Source of the DNA: an uncultured Chloroflexota bacterium
GTDB taxonomy: Bacteria > Chloroflexota > Limnocylindria > Limnocylindrales > Limnocylindraceae
DNA: 14,026 nucleotides
Direction of reading: 5' to 3'
Assembly (NCBI GenBank): GCA_937864085.1
Contig: CALMIH010000009.1
Span: 1-14,026 of the forward strand
Shown: piece after piece, positions 13,855 through 14,026 of the stretch
Layout of the letters: each line of letters opens with the position of its first letter
How positions within the stretch are numbered: position 1 is the stretch's first letter
Notes under the pieces: model-generated
What the model was told of the DNA's origin: nothing
The model's database searches: none
What the model saw: the letters and a program-made list of their open reading frames with translations, nothing else
Translations under genes and position numbers: made by a program

Positions 13855-14026
13855 ATGAGCGCGCTCTATCTGCTCTCAATCATTGGCTCAATCGTTGGCA
13901 TCCGTGGCCTTGCACTGCGCTGGAGTCGGCAGACGCGACGCGAGGTGCTACTTCCCGTTGTGATTGCAACGACGATTGGGTTTCTGCTCGTGGATACACT
14001 TGGGCTTGCTCGAGGGTGGTTTGCGA
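13855..14026 (+). CDS. Lycopene cyclase domain protein (CrtYc/CrtYd, CarR type), N-terminal part
   Basis: Only 57 codons are visible before the right edge. The protein begins MSALYLLSIIGSIVGIRGL, a first membrane helix, then a basic loop (RWSRQTRRE), then a second helix ending in LLVDTLGLARGWFA. The 'D.....GxWxF'-like end of the second helix and the early LYLL...G segment fit the small-domain lycopene cyclases of Actinomycetota, archaea and fungi, which close the ends of lycopene to make beta- or gamma-carotene. GGAGG at 13844-13848, 6 bases before the ATG, is a good ribosome site. It directly follows the DUF1461 stop, so all three genes look like one transcript. The fragment is short, so another small membrane protein remains possible; whether it is one domain or a fused pair cannot be seen. 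Confidence 0.7.
   Translation, partial: MSALYLLSIIGSIVGIRGLALRWSRQTRREVLLPVVIATTIGFLLVDTLGLARGWFA

Noticed and set aside
1..14026. CRISPR arrays, insertion sequences, toxin-antitoxin or phage genes
   Set aside because: No spaced direct repeats, transposase-like proteins, terminal inverted repeats or phage-type proteins were seen on either strand.

Overview
The window reads as a bacterial chromosome of roughly 60% GC (estimated by eye). It holds one long housekeeping block, all on the + strand, followed after a tRNA gene by a small phototrophy/carotenoid module. Gene order resembles the recN, xerD, scpA-scpB-rluB-cmk, der neighbourhood of Actinomycetota, and the cmk-plsC-ispH neighbourhood of other Gram-positive-type and Chloroflexota genomes. 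Together with a xanthorhodopsin-type pump, a DUF1461 membrane protein and a CarR-type lycopene cyclase, this suggests a planktonic actinobacterium or, as my preferred guess, a freshwater Chloroflexota (Limnocylindria-like). That assignment is inference from gene content, not a measured placement.

Region 1 (1-4430): the 3' end of dxs, nadK, recN, a XerC/XerD recombinase and an M50 site-2-type protease. nadK, recN and xerD are chained by 4-base stop/start overlaps. Region 2 (4431-8238): scpA, scpB, rluB, cmk and a PlsC-type acyltransferase, a tight run for chromosome condensation, ribosome modification, CMP kinase activity and phospholipid acylation. Region 3 (8239-11721): ispH, der and gpsA, again chained by 4-base overlaps, behind a probable leaderless promoter. 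No unexplained gene gap exceeds 300 bases anywhere.

Region 4 (11722-14026): tRNA-Pro(GGG), a hairpin that can terminate transcription from both sides, a rhodopsin on the - strand, a 174-base divergent intergenic region with a long interrupted inverted repeat, then on the + strand a DUF4332-like helix-hairpin-helix protein, a DUF1461 (TIGR01906) membrane protein and the first 57 codons of a lycopene cyclase. The rhodopsin has the proton-pump triad D84/T88/E95, the green-tuning L92, retinal lysine K229, and glycine G146 at the position (G156 of Salinibacter xanthorhodopsin) that opens the wall to a carotenoid antenna. A carotenoid cyclase in the facing operon could supply the retinal precursor or the antenna pigment. 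dxs and ispH, the first and last enzymes of the MEP isoprenoid pathway, also lie in the window, though as ordinary housekeeping genes.

Points most worth a second look are the antenna-competent rhodopsin, the two uncharacterised genes between it and the cyclase, the inverted repeat in the shared intergenic region, a probable non-canonical CTG start for rluB, and a repeated promoter box placed exactly 6 bases before three start codons.
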